In this document: positions 5,508 through 7,087 of the stretch, one piece after another
Position numbering within the stretch: position 1 is the stretch's first letter
Layout: each line of letters starts with the position of its first letter
Origin: an uncultured Eubacteriales bacterium
Lineage (GTDB): Bacteria; Bacillota; Clostridia; Oscillospirales; Oscillospiraceae
Reading direction: 5' to 3'
Assembly (NCBI GenBank): GCA_900553135.1
Contig: USCO01000114.1
Coordinates: forward strand, 1 to 7,087
DNA: 7,087 bases
Translations under genes and position numbers: made by a program
Notes under the pieces: model-generated
Seen by the model: only the letters and a program-made list of their open reading frames with translations
Databases searched by the model: none
Told to the model about the DNA's origin: nothing

Positions 5508-5553
5508 ACTGTAATCGGCCTTGGGCCAGAATGATACATAAGGTGGAATGACC

Positions 5554-6306
5554 ATGTTTCTTACCGTCATCGGAGCGCTGAACGAGGGTTTCCTTCAGAC
5601 GCTGAAGCTGTTTTTTGTCACCCTCGTGGGCGCTCTGCCCCTGGGCCTGATTATTTCCTTCGGCTCCATGAGCCGTCTGGCGCCCCTGTCCCGCCCGGTC
5701 CACTGGTACCTGGAGCGGAAAAAGCGCGCCCCCGGCAAGATCGCCCGGCTGCTTCTGGGCTTCCAGCCCATTCGGCTCATCTGCCGCCTGATGGTGTGGA
5801 TCATCCGGGGCACCCCGCTGATGCTCCAGCTCATCATTATCTTCTACATTCCCGGCAAGGTGCTGGACGCCAGCCCCTGGCCCAGCGGTGAGGCCGGACG
5901 CTTTCTGGCCTGCGCGGTGGCCTTCATCATCAACTATGCCTGCTATTTCTCCGAGATCTACCGGGGCGGCATCCAGGGCGTGCCCAAGGGCCAGCAGGAG
6001 GCCGGCCAGGTGCTGGGCATGACCAAGAGCCAGATCTTCTTCCATGTCACCCTCCTGCAGATGATCAAGCGCATCGTGCCCCCCATGTCCAATGAGATCA
6101 TTACCCTGGTGAAGGATACCTCCATCGCCCGCATCATCTCCCTGCAGGAGCTCATCTGGGCGGGCTATGCCTTCCTGAAGACCTCCCACGGCTACTCCGG
6201 CCTGCTGTGGCCCCTGTTCTTCACCGGCGTGTACTATCTGATTTTCAACGGCGTGCTCACCCTGCTCTTTGGCTGGGTGGAGAAGAAGCTGAGCTACTTT
6301 GGTTAA
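5554..6306 (+). CDS. Amino-acid-type ABC transporter permease (HisM/GlnP family)
   Basis: A 250-residue integral membrane permease of the polar amino acid family. Hydrophobic segments sit at about 13-37, 78-99, 116-135, around 190-207 and 218-240. The family motif RGTPLMLQL is at 85-93. The ATPase-docking EAA loop is at about 149-176 (E149-A150-G-x3-G155, then FFHVTLLQMIKRIVPP), where the usual L-P after the loop reads L-Q. I chose the ATG at 5554 because AAGGTGG (5540-5546) stands seven bases before it, whereas the in-frame ATG at 5548 is only one base away. Compared with E. coli GlnP, as I recall it, the cytoplasmic stretch between the first segment and RGTPL is about 20 residues longer and rich in Arg/Lys (KKRAPGK, 56-62). 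The ATPase gene follows 12 bp downstream, so the two are co-translated or coupled. Confidence 0.9.
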   Translation: MFLTVIGALNEGFLQTLKLFFVTLVGALPLGLIISFGSMSRLAPLSRPVHWYLERKKRAPGKIARLLLGFQPIRLICRLMVWIIRGTPLMLQLIIIFYIPGKVLDASPWPSGEAGRFLACAVAFIINYACYFSEIYRGGIQGVPKGQQEAGQVLGMTKSQIFFHVTLLQMIKRIVPPMSNEIITLVKDTSIARIISLQELIWAGYAFLKTSHGYSGLLWPLFFTGVYYLIFNGVLTLLFGWVEKKLSYFG

Positions 6307-6318
6307 GGAGGCGTGGAA

Positions 6319-7087
6319 ATGTCTATCTTAGAGGTACAGAACATCGAAAAGCATTTCGGCGCCACCCGGGTGCTGGAGGACATCAGCTTCTCCCTGGAGA
6401 AGGGACAGGCCCTGGCCATCATCGGCTCCTCGGGCAGCGGCAAGACCACCCTGCTGCGCTGTCTCAACTTTTTGGAGACCCCCGACCAGGGCGTCATCTC
6501 GGTGGGCGGCAATGTGATCTTTGACGCCGCCGACCCGGCCACCCAGCGGGAGAACGAGGTGCGGAAAAAGCGCCTCCACTTTGGCCTGGTGTTCCAGTCC
6601 TTTAACCTGTTTCCCCAGTATACGGCGCTGAAAAACGTGACCCTGGCCAAGGAGCTCCTCAGCCAGGAACTGCCCGAGTACAAGCAGAACAAGAAGGTGA
6701 TTTTGGAGGAGATCCAGGCCGAGGGCCGGGAGCTGCTGGCCAAGATGGGCCTTTCCGAGCGGGCCAACCACTACCCCAGCCAGCTCTCCGGCGGCCAGCA
6801 GCAGCGTGTGGCCATCGCCCGGGCCCTAGCGCTGAAGCCGGACATCCTGTGCTTTGACGAGCCCACCTCCGCCCTGGACCCTGAGCTGACCGGAGAAGTG
6901 TTGAAGGTCATTCGGGGCCTGGCCGAGCAAAAGACCACCATGATCATCGTGACCCACGAGATGGCCTTTGCCCGGGACGTGGCCGACGAGGTCATGTTTA
7001 TGGACGGGGGCGTCATTGTGGAGAAGGGCCCGGCCCGGCAGGTCATCGAGCACCCCCGGGAGGAGCGCACCCGCCAGTTCCTGGCCC
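6319..7087 (+). CDS. Amino-acid-type ABC transporter ATP-binding protein (3' end cut by window)
   Basis: The first 256 residues of an ABC ATPase that powers the importer from the cytoplasmic side. All nucleotide-site motifs are intact: Walker A GSSGSGKTT (36-44), Q-loop Gln93 in VFQSFNLFP, signature LSGGQQQR (156-163), Walker B ILCFDEP (176-182), D-loop SALD (184-187) and switch His213 in VTHE. VFQSFNLFP and THEMAFARDVAD are characteristic of the GlnQ/HisP amino-acid group. The start follows AAGGAGG (6305-6311), seven bases before the ATG, and overlaps the last base of the permease stop. The segment between FNL and the signature is about nine residues longer than in HisP as I recall it, with a charged stretch (SQELPEYKQNKK, 115-126). 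No stop codon occurs before position 7087. Relatives are 240-260 residues long, so only a few C-terminal residues should be missing. Confidence 0.93.
   Translation, partial: MSILEVQNIEKHFGATRVLEDISFSLEKGQALAIIGSSGSGKTTLLRCLNFLETPDQGVISVGGNVIFDAADPATQRENEVRKKRLHFGLVFQSFNLFPQYTALKNVTLAKELLSQELPEYKQNKKVILEEIQAEGRELLAKMGLSERANHYPSQLSGGQQQRVAIARALALKPDILCFDEPTSALDPELTGEVLKVIRGLAEQKTTMIIVTHEMAFARDVADEVMFMDGGVIVEKGPARQVIEHPREERTRQFLA

Overview
The window looks like chromosomal DNA from a spore-forming, GC-rich Firmicute, most likely a gut clostridium of the Oscillospiraceae type (Flavonifractor/Oscillibacter-like). The reasons are an alpha/beta-type small acid-soluble spore protein, lipoprotein signal peptides, strong purine-rich ribosome binding sites and a heavy preference for C- or G-ending codons. 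The family-level placement is inference. No rRNA, tRNA, CRISPR array, phage gene or transposase is visible.

Left part (33-2833, minus strand). Three genes read leftward as one probable operon: a D-2-hydroxyacid dehydrogenase, an RraA-like aldolase/decarboxylase-fold protein, and a TctC-type solute-binding lipoprotein of a tripartite tricarboxylate transporter. A LysR-family regulator (2980-3963, plus strand) is divergently transcribed across a 146-bp regulatory gap. Together they suggest a regulated system that captures an organic acid, probably a hydroxy- or oxo-carboxylate, oxidises or reduces it, and cleaves or decarboxylates it. The substrate cannot be named. The transporter membrane subunits (TctA/TctB) are not in the window.

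Middle part (3964-4608). A spore protein gene (ssp type) follows the regulator. It has a good candidate sigma-G promoter, a stem-loop at the predicted 5' end of its mRNA, and downstream a very long nested hairpin ending in six T's. Next comes a strong sigma-A-like promoter with a palindrome inside its spacer, which drives the next operon.

Right part (4609-7087, plus strand). This is a polar-amino-acid-type (PAAT/HAAT) ABC importer in the order binding lipoprotein, permease, ATPase; the window edge cuts the ATPase near its C-terminus. A hairpin with a short T run between the binding-protein and permease genes probably makes the binding protein more abundant. The binding protein lacks the arginine that normally holds the amino-acid carboxylate, so its ligand is uncertain.

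Most likely to repay a second look: the long hairpin after the spore gene, the altered ligand site of the ABC binding protein, the palindrome inside its promoter, and the substrate of the dehydrogenase/RraA/TctC cluster. I found no clearly new defence, mobile or biosynthetic system.
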